A stretch of DNA of 64,000 nucleotides from positions 19,375-83,374 of the forward strand of contig CALSRT010000014.1 in assembly GCA_943788825.1 (NCBI GenBank), read 5' to 3'. Each line of letters starts with the position of its first letter. The stretch's first letter is position 1. Below, one piece after another: positions 26,883 to 36,160 of this stretch. The notes beneath the pieces are model-generated. The model did no database searches. It saw nothing but the letters and a program-made list of their open reading frames with translations, and was not told where the DNA came from. Source of the stretch: UBA4582 sp002389265 (GTDB taxonomy: Bacteria; Pseudomonadota; Gammaproteobacteria; Pseudomonadales; Azotimanducaceae). Both the position numbers and the translations under genes were made by a program.

Positions 26883-27737
26883 CTACTCATAAAAGGCGGG
26901 TGCCAGCTGCAGCGAAACTGCCAACGCCTGATCATGTTCAATCCACAGGGTCGCCTGATTAGCTACCAAATAGGCCTCTAACTTAGCCATGGAGGCAAGC
27001 GTCGCCTCTCGATTGTGGTTGAATTCGGGCACACTGTGCAGCGTTCGGCTCGCACGGAAATGATATTGGTCGCCTGACAGCACTAGGTGACCGGTGTCGG
27101 CGAGCTTCAACGCCAGCGCCTGATGGCCTGGCGTATGGCCAGGCAGCGACAAGATCATGACGCTACCGTCGCCAAATACATCATAATCGCCCTCGAGCTT
27201 CGTCGCCGCGCTACCTCTGAGACCCTCGTACAGGCGCGGATCAAACACGGGGTAGTCGCTGGCATGATCGAAAGCCGCCTCATATTCCGTACGTTGGATT
27301 AACAGCGTGGATGTGGCAAAGGCATTGGCGGCCCCAGCGTGATCAAAATGCATATGGGACAAACCCAGGTAGTTGATATCTGCCGGCCCGAGACCTAGGG
27401 CTGCTAATTGATCCAGCAATGACTGCTCGTAGCGCACGGTGGCACCGGGTTGTAAATCCACCCGACCCTGACCGGCAAACGTCAGGGGCAAGCCCGTATC
27501 CCAGATCATATTGCCCTGCGGGTGCTCGATGAGATAGCAAGGCACAAACAAGTCACGCACGGGGGTATCAGCATTGGTGAGCCCAAAACTCGCCACATCC
27601 TCCAACCGCAAACTGCCACAATCAAACACGGTCAAACGCAGTCCCTCAGCAGGTGGGCGGGACTGAGCCAGGGCACTGCTCATCATCGATGCCATCATCA
27701 TCATCAAAGCCATCATCAATCGGATTGCGCGACCCAT
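26883..27737 (-). CDS. Metallo-beta-lactamase-fold hydrolase, lactonase-like
   Basis: This 284-residue protein has a methionine-rich signal peptide ending near SSALA. The zinc site motif is HMHFDHAG (HxHxDH), with PGHTPGH, SGDQYHF and a late EHDQ completing the two-metal centre. The pattern is nearest to N-acyl-homoserine lactonases, so lactone opening in the periplasm is plausible. It leads the operon with the cytochrome and the lactone-oxidase-like flavoprotein, which makes a sugar-lactone hydrolase role attractive. The start at 27737 follows an AGGCAGG site. Confidence 0.85.
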   Translation of the reverse strand: MGRAIRLMMALMMMMASMMSSALAQSRPPAEGLRLTVFDCGSLRLEDVASFGLTNADTPVRDLFVPCYLIEHPQGNMIWDTGLPLTFAGQGRVDLQPGATVRYEQSLLDQLAALGLGPADINYLGLSHMHFDHAGAANAFATSTLLIQRTEYEAAFDHASDYPVFDPRLYEGLRGSAATKLEGDYDVFGDGSVMILSLPGHTPGHQALALKLADTGHLVLSGDQYHFRASRTLHSVPEFNHNREATLASMAKLEAYLVANQATLWIEHDQALAVSLQLAPAFYE

Positions 27738-27931
27738 ATCACCTGCCTCTTTAATGCTTATATCATTAATGCCTGACTTAGCAACGCCTGGTATGCTGTC
27801 GCTACTAACGCACTGCCAAACAAACGTCCATGGCGACAGTGTACTGAACTCAACGCGGCAGGAACAGCTTCCCAACGAACCCTAACCGCAGCTATTTAAA
27901 CCCATTTTCCAGCACCTAAACGGGCCCCCTT

Positions 27932-28564
27932 ATGACAGATCAGCCAAGCCCCGAAATGACAACCAACTTGATCACCACTGTGATTTTCGATCTGGGCAAT
28001 GTCCTACTTGATTGGAACACCGAGCAGGTTCTGGCGGCACTCAAACTACCGAACTCGGATCTGAAGTTGTTACGGGATGAACTGTTTGGGCATCAAGACT
28101 GGCTCGACATGGATCACGGCAGCACCGCAGAAACAACTGTGGTGAGTGGGGTCAGTGCCCGAACTGGCCTAGCTATAACTGTCATCGAGGCGGCGTTAGA
28201 AGCTGCCAAACAATCCTTGCTGCCCATTCCTGCTAGTGTCGAACTCATGAGGGAAATCCACGATCGCGGTTTTGAATTAATTTGCCTGTCGAATATGTCC
28301 AGAGAAACCTATGCGCATATCAAACACCTGGATTTTTTCAAACTATTTGCGGGCATCATCATCTCAGGGCATGAGGGCTGTATGAAACCTGACGAGGCCA
28401 TTTTTCAACTGGCGCTGCAACGCTTTAACTTGTCGCCCACAGAGACCCTGTTTGTTGACGACAGCTTGCCCAATATTCTACAAGCTCAGCAGCTCGGTAT
28501 CAGCACATATCACTTCAAACGCACCGATCGCTGCTACGCCGGGATCAGGCAGATCCTGGCGTAG
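27932..28564 (+). CDS. HAD-superfamily hydrolase (YihX-like)
   Basis: This 210-residue HAD-IA phosphatase has motif I IFDLGNVLLDW, where the usual second aspartate is glycine as in the YihX group, motif II CLSNMS, the lysine at GCMKPDEAIF and motif IV FVDDSLPN. It probably dephosphorylates a sugar phosphate or nucleotide. It diverges from the lactonase operon and ends convergently with the CBS protein gene. Confidence 0.85.
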   Translation: MTDQPSPEMTTNLITTVIFDLGNVLLDWNTEQVLAALKLPNSDLKLLRDELFGHQDWLDMDHGSTAETTVVSGVSARTGLAITVIEAALEAAKQSLLPIPASVELMREIHDRGFELICLSNMSRETYAHIKHLDFFKLFAGIIISGHEGCMKPDEAIFQLALQRFNLSPTETLFVDDSLPNILQAQQLGISTYHFKRTDRCYAGIRQILA

Positions 28565-28624
28565 CCACTCAGGGGCTGAATCGCCGACGACTATGCGGCA
28601 ACCCAACCACTGATTAGTGGACGA

Positions 28625-29074
28625 CTAGCCCTCTCCACCGGTCTCGCCCAGGATATAGCTTTGCAACTCTTCGATGGTCATCTCCTGATCCTGAATAATA
28701 AACTTCAACAGGTCAGCCACGGTAATCATGCCTAGGGGAATACCGTCCTCCACCACAGGCAGATGACGGATCTTATTCTGACTCATCAGTGACATGCAGG
28801 TGTCTGCGTTGGTGCTCGGGCCCACATAAATCACGTTGCGAGTCATGATGTCAGCAACCAACGTGTCTCTTGACGATTTGTTCTTTAGAATCACCTTGCG
28901 GGCATAATCTCGCTCGGAAATAATACCCACCAAACGCGCCCGATCATTCACCACCATCAAAGCGCCGACTTCCTTGCTGGCCATCAGAGCCACTGCTTCA
29001 TACACTGACTGGGATGCCCGAATGGACCAAACTTCATCGCCTTTAATATCTAACATTTCTCTGGTGGTACTCAT
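28625..29074 (-). CDS. CBS-domain pair protein
   Basis: This 149-residue protein is made of two CBS motifs in tandem (about residues 15-70 and 80-140), with VGIISERDYARKV and LPVVEDGIPLGMITVADLL marking each half. Such pairs bind adenosyl nucleotides and act as small energy sensors. No enzyme domain is attached and the neighbours do not indicate a partner. The ATG at 29074 is chosen; the open frame extends upstream without a ribosome site. Confidence 0.88.
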   Translation of the reverse strand: MSTTREMLDIKGDEVWSIRASQSVYEAVALMASKEVGALMVVNDRARLVGIISERDYARKVILKNKSSRDTLVADIMTRNVIYVGPSTNADTCMSLMSQNKIRHLPVVEDGIPLGMITVADLLKFIIQDQEMTIEELQSYILGETGGEG

Positions 29075-29307
29075 CACCACGCCCCTTTTATGTATCGTTA
29101 GCTTAATTATTCGAATGACGCCCCTGTCTGCGGCAACCTCACCACTCAGCTCGCTCAAACTGCGCACCTACGCGACACAAAAAACAATGCAACGGACCCT
29201 CTAATCATGTCCGTCCCAGAGCACCGTAAAAATGACACAACTCAATAAACCGTAACAGTCGAAGCCGCGCGCTTTAACTTCAATAAATCACCTCAGCGCA
29301 AAAATTC

Positions 29308-29694
29308 TTGATCCCACGCAATCTTTCGCCTGCTAATACCAGCCTACAATTTACCCAAAATTGCATTTTTAAGTGCTTGATATCAAATGATTCATCCTGC
29401 ACTTTTTTACCCCGGCCGACTCATCGAATCGTAGCGACAAGCAACATCACTAGGACGCACTCAGAACAAAACGCAAATACTGCCCCGCAAGACTCAACAA
29501 AGATCAACGAACTGGCGCTACATGTATCAGCGAATGGCAAAGCAATCCTCGACCAGAATGGCCAAGAAGTGGCTCGGTCCACTTCGGGTACCCAGCGACA
29601 AAGTATGACCAGCCTCGGCGAAAGCCAGAAGTTACCGGCCTGCACGCGCCGCCGGCAGACTTGCCTGGTCTGTGAAGGCGAGGTCTGTGTGTAG
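29308..29694 (+). CDS. Possible small cysteine-rich protein (uncertain)
   Basis: An 800-bp gap holds one open frame whose last ~65 residues look protein-like: VSANGKAILDQNGQEVARS followed by a cysteine-ending tail CTRRRQTCLVCEGEVCV. The first part (residues 1-60) looks like non-coding DNA, so the true start, if any, is unclear, and no ribosome site is visible. It could be a small metal-binding or secreted protein, or a relic. The remaining gap sequence (29075-29307, 29695-29877) shows nothing else. Confidence 0.3.
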   Translation: MIPRNLSPANTSLQFTQNCIFKCLISNDSSCTFLPRPTHRIVATSNITRTHSEQNANTAPQDSTKINELALHVSANGKAILDQNGQEVARSTSGTQRQSMTSLGESQKLPACTRRRQTCLVCEGEVCV

Positions 29695-29877
29695 TACATT
29701 CGTACTTGCCAGTGGGACTTTGACTGTAAATCTCCGTCATACTGCACACCAAGCGACAAATACGCTTCAGCGGCTGGCAACGGCCACTGCTGCGTATTTT
29801 ATAGCTTGTCGTGTTACGCTCTGGGCTCGACTGAACGCATAGACAACAGCGCCGCCACAGGCTCGGAGGTCAATTCA

Positions 29878-30717
29878 ATGGCGATACAAGAGATTTCTGC
29901 AAACGCTCCGCTGAACACCCTACTGACGGCACTCCGGGAAGATGGCGGTCTAATCATCAAAGGACTGTTCGATCCTGCTGTCATCCAGACCATGGACGCG
30001 GCCATCACGGCCGCCGCCATTGACTTCCAGGCAGGCGCGGCGACTCAAGGGCTGGGTGAAGATGGTAAGGCGTTTGTAGGCAACAACACCATCCGCTTCT
30101 CCAGCCTCGGTAAGATTTCACCCGCCTATTTTCACATGCTCGACAATCCAATCTATGCCGCCCTGGCTGATGCCGTACTACTACCTCATTGTGGCTCCTA
30201 CTGGGTTAACACAGCCCAAGCCATGCTTATCGGGCCCGGGTCTGCAGCCCAAGTGCTACACCGGGATTGTGGTAATTGGCCCTATGTTTCTGAGACCAAT
30301 TGGCCTGACTCCCCCGAGGCCACCTTAAGCGCGATGATCGCGCTGCATGATATTACCGATGAACTGGGCGCCACTCGGGTGGTTCCCGGTAGTCACCTCT
30401 GGCCTGACTATGAGCAGCAAGCCGACGCCAGTCTTTCCTACCCGGCAGAAATGCAAGCGGGCGATGCTCTGATATATTCTGGCAAACTCATTCACGGCGG
30501 CGGCGCTAACCAGACCGCCGATCTTTGGCGGCGCGCCATGCATCTGAGTTTCGTTCTCGGCTGGCTCACGCCAGAAGAATCCAGCCCCATCGATTACACT
30601 GATGCCGACCTTGCCCAACAGTCGCCTCGAGTTCAACGACTGCTCGGCCATCGATCTTACGACCCTCGCCCACACCGGGGTGGTGGGCTCTGGCTGCGCC
30701 ACGTGGACCCCATTTAG
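29878..30717 (+). CDS. Phytanoyl-CoA dioxygenase (PhyH) family protein
   Basis: This 279-residue Fe(II)/2-oxoglutarate oxygenase has the metal ligands HRD (in LHRDCGNWPY) and the distal histidine in LIHGGGANQT, followed by an arginine (WRRAMHL) for 2-oxoglutarate. Family members hydroxylate fatty acyl-CoAs or natural products. The ATG at 29878 has GGAGG eight bases upstream; the open frame upstream of it is non-coding. It stands alone, about 100 bp before dusC. Confidence 0.88.
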   Translation: MAIQEISANAPLNTLLTALREDGGLIIKGLFDPAVIQTMDAAITAAAIDFQAGAATQGLGEDGKAFVGNNTIRFSSLGKISPAYFHMLDNPIYAALADAVLLPHCGSYWVNTAQAMLIGPGSAAQVLHRDCGNWPYVSETNWPDSPEATLSAMIALHDITDELGATRVVPGSHLWPDYEQQADASLSYPAEMQAGDALIYSGKLIHGGGANQTADLWRRAMHLSFVLGWLTPEESSPIDYTDADLAQQSPRVQRLLGHRSYDPRPHRGGGLWLRHVDPI

Positions 30718-30820
30718 CTCGTAGCAGGAACCGTCGCTTGGACGATTTCAGCAACTGTTGCAACAACCCAGTCAAAAACCAAGGTACAATAGCGACGTTT
30801 TTCTTGGTCCAATGAATCTT

Positions 30821-31789
30821 ATGCGCCTAGTATTAGCCCCCATGGAGGGCGTCGTTGATCTGCATATGCGCGCTTTGCTCACCAGCTTGGGCGGGCTGGA
30901 CGGCTGTGTTACCGAATTTGTACGGGTCAGCAATCGCCAGGTTTTACCCGCGCGCACCTTCAGAAAACACTGCCCGGAACTCGAGACCAACAGCCTTACC
31001 GCCAGCGGCACGCCTATCAAATTACAATTGCTCGGCGGTTGCCCCCAAACCTTGGCCGAAAACGCACACAGGGCCGCCGAACTGGGCGCCATCGCCATTG
31101 ATTTGAACTTCGGCTGTCCGACCAAGACTGTGAATAACAGCAATGGCGGCGCTTGCCTGCTGCAATACCCCGAACAGATCTATGCGATTGTCGATGCGGT
31201 ACGCCGCAATGTACCCCCTTCAATCCCCGTCAGCGCAAAAATTCGCCTGGGTTTTAACGACCGCAGTCTCTTTATGGAAAATGCTCAGGCGGTCGCCGCC
31301 GCCGGCGCCTTTGAACTCACGGTCCACGCCCGCTCCAAGGCAGACGGTTACAAGCCACCGGCCTACTGGGAATATATCGGCCAGATCCGTGAGGCGCTAA
31401 AAATCCCTATCATCGCCAATGGTGAAATCTGGTCGCCCCAGGATTGGCAACGCTGTGTGGAGCAAACCGGGTGTGACGATTACATGCTCGGGCGCGGTAT
31501 TCTGGCGCGGCCTGATCTGGCCTTAGCCATCAAGGCCGCCGCCGAACACAGAGATTATGCCCCCATGAGTTGGGCTCAGGTGTCGCGCCTCATATGGGAC
31601 TATTACAGCATCACGAAACCCTTGTATCCCGCGAGATTTCTCGGCAATCGAGTCAAACAGTGGCTGGCGTATCTGCGCCTGAACTACCCTCAGGCCGAAC
31701 GCTTGTTTGATGAAATCAAAAAGGAAAAAGACGCCCCTGTTTTCGAGCAGGCACTGCTGCGGCAGGCCAGCGAAGAGTGCGAGACGTAA
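30821..31789 (+). CDS. dusC: tRNA-dihydrouridine synthase, DusC type
   Basis: This FMN enzyme of about 322 residues reduces a uridine in tRNA (U16 for DusC). The start MRLVLAPMEGVVD matches the family beginning. NFGCPTKTVNNSNGGACLL contains the active-site cysteine and FMN contacts, and ANGEIW and GRGILARPDLA are FMN-phosphate segments. The C-terminal helical domain follows. ATG at 30821 is chosen because the family starts there; ATG 30812 is equally possible. The amidohydrolase gene follows 62 bp later. Confidence 0.9.
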   Translation: MRLVLAPMEGVVDLHMRALLTSLGGLDGCVTEFVRVSNRQVLPARTFRKHCPELETNSLTASGTPIKLQLLGGCPQTLAENAHRAAELGAIAIDLNFGCPTKTVNNSNGGACLLQYPEQIYAIVDAVRRNVPPSIPVSAKIRLGFNDRSLFMENAQAVAAAGAFELTVHARSKADGYKPPAYWEYIGQIREALKIPIIANGEIWSPQDWQRCVEQTGCDDYMLGRGILARPDLALAIKAAAEHRDYAPMSWAQVSRLIWDYYSITKPLYPARFLGNRVKQWLAYLRLNYPQAERLFDEIKKEKDAPVFEQALLRQASEECET

Positions 31790-31851
31790 GCGGGTTTTTC
31801 ACGGTAGTATCTGTATTCGTATCCGTACTCTTATCACAAGCAGGGGCACCT

Positions 31852-32871
31852 ATGGCACTCACCACAGCGGAACAGAAAGTCTGGCTCGACCAGGTTATTG
31901 AACCCATAATCGATCCCGAGCGAGAGATTGTCGACCCCCATCATCATATGTGGCGTAGCGTTGCTGGCGGCATGTTACCGCCGTTTCTGCTTGAAGATCT
32001 GTGGAATGACACCGAGTCAGGCCACAACATCAAAAAGACCGTGTTTATGGAGTGTGGTACTGAGTATCACACCACGGGCCCCGCCCATCTGTACCCCGTC
32101 GGCGAAACCGAATTTGTCACCGCCGCCGCTCAAGCCAGTCGCGGCCAGGGTAAGGCCGAGATTGCCGCGCTAGTGGCCCACACTGATCTAACCCAGGACT
32201 CAGGACTGATTCGAGAAGTCTTAGACGCTCATGCAGCCACGAGTAAAGGCTTGTTTCGCGGTATCCGCCAGGGCGGCGCCCATGACGCTGATCACGTCAC
32301 AGGCTGGCTGAATGCCACGCCTTTTCCCGACCTGTATCGGCAACCTGCGTTTCGCCGCGGCGTCGCCTTACTCGGCGAACTGGGCTTGACCTATGACACC
32401 TGGCACTACCACTTCCAGAACGAAGATTATCTGGCCCTGGCCCAGGCCACCCCAAATACCGTGATGGTCCTCGACCATTTTGGATCCCCAGTACGAGTCG
32501 GACCCTTTGCTGACAAGCATGATGAGGTGTTCGACCAATGGAAAAAAGATATCCTCGCGATTTCTCGCTGCGACAATGTCGTGGCGAAAATTGGCGGGCT
32601 GGCCATGCCCTGCAACGGCTATGGTTGGGAACAGGGTTCAATACCACCAACTTCAGATGAAGTGGTCGCGGCCCAGCGAGACTATTACCTTTACGCCATC
32701 GACTGTTTTGGCCCGGAGCGTTGCATGTTCGAGAGCAACTTCCCCGTCGACAAGCTGTCCTTGTCCTACCAGGTCTACTGGAACGCGATGAAGAAGCTCA
32801 CCGCTGACTTTTCAGAGGCAGATAAAGACGCGTTGTTCAGCGGCACGGCGACGCGCGTGTACAAACTCTGA
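31852..32871 (+). CDS. Amidohydrolase-2 family metal-dependent hydrolase
   Basis: This 339-residue TIM-barrel hydrolase has the metal motif VDPHHHMW near the start and the late aspartate in FESNFPVDK. This is the pattern of fuconolactonase/4-sulfomuconolactonase and aromatic-acid decarboxylase relatives. The likely reaction is lactone hydrolysis or decarboxylation of a ring product. The ATG at 31852 has GGGG six bases before it. An SDR gene follows 86 bp downstream, so the two may act on one catabolic route. Confidence 0.87.
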   Translation: MALTTAEQKVWLDQVIEPIIDPEREIVDPHHHMWRSVAGGMLPPFLLEDLWNDTESGHNIKKTVFMECGTEYHTTGPAHLYPVGETEFVTAAAQASRGQGKAEIAALVAHTDLTQDSGLIREVLDAHAATSKGLFRGIRQGGAHDADHVTGWLNATPFPDLYRQPAFRRGVALLGELGLTYDTWHYHFQNEDYLALAQATPNTVMVLDHFGSPVRVGPFADKHDEVFDQWKKDILAISRCDNVVAKIGGLAMPCNGYGWEQGSIPPTSDEVVAAQRDYYLYAIDCFGPERCMFESNFPVDKLSLSYQVYWNAMKKLTADFSEADKDALFSGTATRVYKL

Positions 32872-32957
32872 GAAACCTCATTGATCACTGCAACTCCTGC
32901 GACTCCAATGCAGTTCGCAGATAGCTCCCCCATACTTTTGACAACAGGAATCAAACC

Positions 32958-33719
32958 ATGGAAATGCAAGATAAGGTCGTCGTCATCACCGGCGGCAGCG
33001 GCGGTATTGGCAAGGCAATGGCCAGGGCGTTTCTCGCCGAAGGCGCAACATCCATTGTTCTGGTGGATCTGAACGAGGCTGCCGTGAAGGCTGCCGCCGC
33101 AGAAATTGGCTGTATCGGTGAAGTGTGCGATGTAACCAGCGAAGCACAAATCATCGACCTGGTGGATCGCACCCTGGCGAGCCAGGGTCGGATTGACGTG
33201 TTTTGCTCCAATGCCGGCGCCGGTGGCTCTGGAGTCTTGACCGACGCACCTAACGACGTCTGGCAAGCCCAGTGGGACCTGCATGTCATGTCGCACATCT
33301 ACGCGGCTCGTGCCGTGTTGCCGTCCATGATCGAACGCGGCGACGGCTACCTACTCAATACCGCCTCGGCCGCGGGCCTGTTGGCCGCCATGGGCTCTGG
33401 CCCTTACACCGTCACCAAAGCCGCCGCGGTGAAATTTGCTGAGTTCCTCGCCATTACTCACGGCGATGATGGTATCAGAGTGTCAGTGCTTTGCCCGCAG
33501 GGCGTCAACACCGCTATGGCCCCCAGAAGCCTGGGTGATGGTCAAACAGACGGCATCATCGAACCTGAGCAACTTGCACAGACCGTGTTGCAGACCCTGC
33601 GTGAAGAACGGTTTTATGTGTTGCCTCATCCTGAAGTTGAGGACTATGTACGCCGCAAGGGTGACGACATTGATCGCTGGTTAGGGGGTATGCGCCGATT
33701 GCGACGCAAGTCCCTGTAA
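32958..33719 (+). CDS. Short-chain dehydrogenase/reductase
   Basis: This 253-residue classical SDR has the cofactor loop TGGSGGIGKAM, CSNAGAGG, a catalytic serine in TASAAG and the YTVTK tyrosine-lysine pair. DLNE after the second strand favours NAD(H). It oxidises an alcohol or reduces a ketone of unknown identity. It follows the amidohydrolase and ends seven bases from the convergent M20 peptidase gene. Confidence 0.92.
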   Translation: MEMQDKVVVITGGSGGIGKAMARAFLAEGATSIVLVDLNEAAVKAAAAEIGCIGEVCDVTSEAQIIDLVDRTLASQGRIDVFCSNAGAGGSGVLTDAPNDVWQAQWDLHVMSHIYAARAVLPSMIERGDGYLLNTASAAGLLAAMGSGPYTVTKAAAVKFAEFLAITHGDDGIRVSVLCPQGVNTAMAPRSLGDGQTDGIIEPEQLAQTVLQTLREERFYVLPHPEVEDYVRRKGDDIDRWLGGMRRLRRKSL

Positions 33720-33726
33720 ATCGCTG

Positions 33727-35187
33727 TTAGTGAGCGCCGTGACGCAGCACCTGAACATAGGTTCGAGTGCCCTGTACCAGGTTGGCCACTGAAATTTTTT
33801 CGTTCGTCCCATGGAATCCAGTGAGATCGCTGCTGGTCACTACCATGGGATTGAACCGGAATGAGTTATCCGCAACCTGACTATAGTGAACGGTGTCAGA
33901 TGCTGCGATCATCAGTCCCGGCACAATCAACACGTCCCCGTAAACTTCCTGCACCGCTTGCCCGATAAGTTTAAAGCCCGCGGAATCTTTATCTGACACC
34001 GTTGATGCACCACGACCACCACGACCGCTGACACTCACTGAAACATTCTCGTTACCCACTAGCCCTGTGACATAATCCACCACTCCCTGCACACTGTCTC
34101 GCGGATGGACTCGAAAATTGACGATGGCCGTGGCCTCGATCGGCAGCACATTCGCCTTGATGCTCGCACTTAACATGGTGGGCGCCGTGGTGGTGCGTAA
34201 CATGGCATTGGTAAAGGTTTGCTGCGCTAGCTGTTCTTCGAGGATATTGCCGAATAACCAACGATTGGCAAACATCATGCGCGCCACAAAGGGCATGTCA
34301 CGACTGATGACATCAAACATATCGAGACTCAAACCTTCCAGTCCACCCGGCACCGGCTGGTTTTCAAGTTTGGTGATGGCCTGCGCCAGAACCCCCACAG
34401 CAGTTTGCTGAGGTGGCATAGACGAGTGACCACCAGCGCCCTTGGCGACGACAGCGAGGGTCACGCTGCCTTTCTCGGCAACGTTAATCGCCGCCATTAA
34501 GCGCTCCACACCCGGCAACATCTTGTCGAACAAAAAGGAACCCTCATCCAGGCTCCAGGCCAATTGCACCTTCGCCCGGGCCAGATATTCTGCCACCGCG
34601 GCGGCGCCGGCACCCCCGCCTCTTTCCTCGTCATGACCGAAGCTGAAATACACAGTACGCTCAGGCGCAAAGCCTTGTTGGATCAGCCAGGTCGCGGCTT
34701 CCAGCATAGCCACCACGGCACTTTTATCGTCTAGCGCCCCCCGCCCCCAGATAACACCATCGTGAATTTCGCCGCCAAAGGGTGGGTGCAACCAGAGGTC
34801 TTCGGTACCGGGGATCACCGGCACCACATCATAGTGCCCCGTGAGCAGGATGGGTTGCAGGGTCGGGTCGCTGCCCTGCCACTTGTACAATAGTGTGTAC
34901 TCCAGCTGTTCCAGGGTCATCACCTGATTCACTTCGGGATAGGTTGCCTTGACCCAGTCAATGAAAGCGTTGAACACCTGCACATCGCCTTCGCTGGCAG
35001 TCTCGAAAGACACGGTTGGCATCTGAATAGCTTGGGATAGATGCTCGGCAATCAGCGCGTCATCTACCGCAACATCAATTGGCTGCACAGCCGTTTCGGT
35101 GGCCGGTTGGTGGAGCATCGTTCTGGCCACAACGACCACCACGAGCAAGGCGACAAAGCCCAGAAGAATCTTAAGAAAATTGCGCAT
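33727..35187 (-). CDS. M20-family (carboxypeptidase S-like) metallopeptidase
   Basis: This 486-residue zinc peptidase has an N-terminal hydrophobic anchor (residues 5-25) and the M20 metal motifs GHYDVVP, WGRGALDDKS and DEERGG (catalytic Glu plus ligand). A dimerisation domain and a final histidine ligand in GFHGTNE follow. It resembles the yeast Cps1 and PM20D1 group, which cut peptides or N-acyl amino acids. The protein is probably tethered on the periplasmic side. The ATG has AGGAG six bases upstream. Confidence 0.9.
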   Translation of the reverse strand: MRNFLKILLGFVALLVVVVVARTMLHQPATETAVQPIDVAVDDALIAEHLSQAIQMPTVSFETASEGDVQVFNAFIDWVKATYPEVNQVMTLEQLEYTLLYKWQGSDPTLQPILLTGHYDVVPVIPGTEDLWLHPPFGGEIHDGVIWGRGALDDKSAVVAMLEAATWLIQQGFAPERTVYFSFGHDEERGGGAGAAAVAEYLARAKVQLAWSLDEGSFLFDKMLPGVERLMAAINVAEKGSVTLAVVAKGAGGHSSMPPQQTAVGVLAQAITKLENQPVPGGLEGLSLDMFDVISRDMPFVARMMFANRWLFGNILEEQLAQQTFTNAMLRTTTAPTMLSASIKANVLPIEATAIVNFRVHPRDSVQGVVDYVTGLVGNENVSVSVSGRGGRGASTVSDKDSAGFKLIGQAVQEVYGDVLIVPGLMIAASDTVHYSQVADNSFRFNPMVVTSSDLTGFHGTNEKISVANLVQGTRTYVQVLRHGAH

Positions 35188-35364
35188 ACAAAGCTCCTGG
35201 CCTTAAGGCTTGATGAGGCAAAAGTAAATCATAGTTTAACTTGAGTGCAAAGCGTCAAAATTTCGCGGGCGCCCCAGGAAATTTGGCGACGTCACCATTG
35301 GCAAGCTGACAGGTACTTGGCTTGCTCCGCGAAGCTCAAATCAGGCATCAATTAGCGCCCCCTT

Positions 35365-35415
35365 AACTAGAACCAACAACTAGAACCAACAACTAAACCA
35401 ACAACTAGAACCAAT
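35365..35415. repeat. 13-bp tandem repeat covering a gene's stop codon
   Basis: AACTAGAACCAAC-type units occur four times (35365, 35378, 35391 with one base missing, 35403). The last unit contains the final Trp-Phe-stop codons of the GFA gene on the minus strand. The array therefore looks like an expansion of that gene's 3' end into the spacer. Confidence 0.8.
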
Positions 35416-35794
35416 AATCAGAGACGCATCGGCCATCCTGCGGCAGGTCTAAAAACCGATCGAACCCGTCGAAATGGCGGATGGGAATGTGTGCGATCGG
35501 CTCAGGCTCAGTCAGTCTCAAATTGACCGCAATGCGGTGCCCGCCTTCTGCATCTGGTTGAATCGCCCGCCAATAAGCGACACAGCCACACTGTCCACAG
35601 AAATGAAATGCCAGAGACTCATCGCGAATGTAGAGCTTGGTCGGGCCGGCTACCTGCACGCCTTGATTCGCATATTCATAGGCCCAGAGCGCACCATAGC
35701 GCCTACAGACCGTACAGTTACAAGCTGTTGCTGACTCAGGCAGGCGGTTGAAGGACCAAGTAACGATGCCACAATGGCAGGATCCATGAATCAT
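35405..35794 (-). CDS. GFA/CENP-V-type zinc protein
   Basis: This 129-residue protein has the zinc ligands GSCHCG, CNCTVCRRYG and FCGQCGC. It is longer and of a different subgroup than the GFA protein at 15904. The function is unknown beyond zinc binding. The ATG follows AGGAG nine bases upstream. Its stop codon lies in the 13-bp tandem repeat downstream. Confidence 0.83.
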   Translation of the reverse strand: MIHGSCHCGIVTWSFNRLPESATACNCTVCRRYGALWAYEYANQGVQVAGPTKLYIRDESLAFHFCGQCGCVAYWRAIQPDAEGGHRIAVNLRLTEPEPIAHIPIRHFDGFDRFLDLPQDGRCVSDYWF

Positions 35795-35896
35795 TTAATC
35801 TTCTCCTATCAGAACGGTTTCGAAGTTCCAGGATGGCAAAATTTTACCTCCTGCTGGGCTTCGCCAATTTCGAGTGAGTCTCATCAGCGGCGAAAA

Positions 35897-36121
35897 TCAG
35901 GTGGTCTTCAACGCCACGCGTCCGGCCCACAACACCGTGCCACCGACTTTTCGTTACAACGGCATGTCAGCTTTACTATAACGACTGTAAGCATCCCAGC
36001 CCGACCCGTCGCTATCTAAAGAATGTTCGCGAAAGCGGACCAGATTCACCATAACAATGGTGTCTTTGTCTGGCAGAGACGCTAATAATTGTGCGTGAAG
36101 TAACTCGCGTAATTCCGCCAT
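35897..36121 (-). pseudogene. DUF1330 gene relic with premature stop
   Basis: From an ATG at 36121 with GGAGA upstream, the frame gives MAELRELLHAQ, the DUF1330 block TIVMVNLVRFRE and WDAYSRYSKADMPL. A TAA then falls at residue 56. The same frame resumes with RKVGGTVLWAGRVALK before another stop at 35897. The VMVNL and VGGTVLWAG blocks match the positions of their counterparts in the intact DUF1330 protein at 4443. At least one nonsense change, and probably a later frameshift, has broken it. Confidence 0.6.
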
Positions 36122-36160
36122 GAACTGTCTCCGTCATTAATTTTTCTGCGCACCACGCCC

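Noticed and set aside
29421..29780. Minus-strand frames in the 29 kb gap
   Set aside because: They are antisense to the more protein-like plus-strand tail and have no ribosome sites or family motifs.
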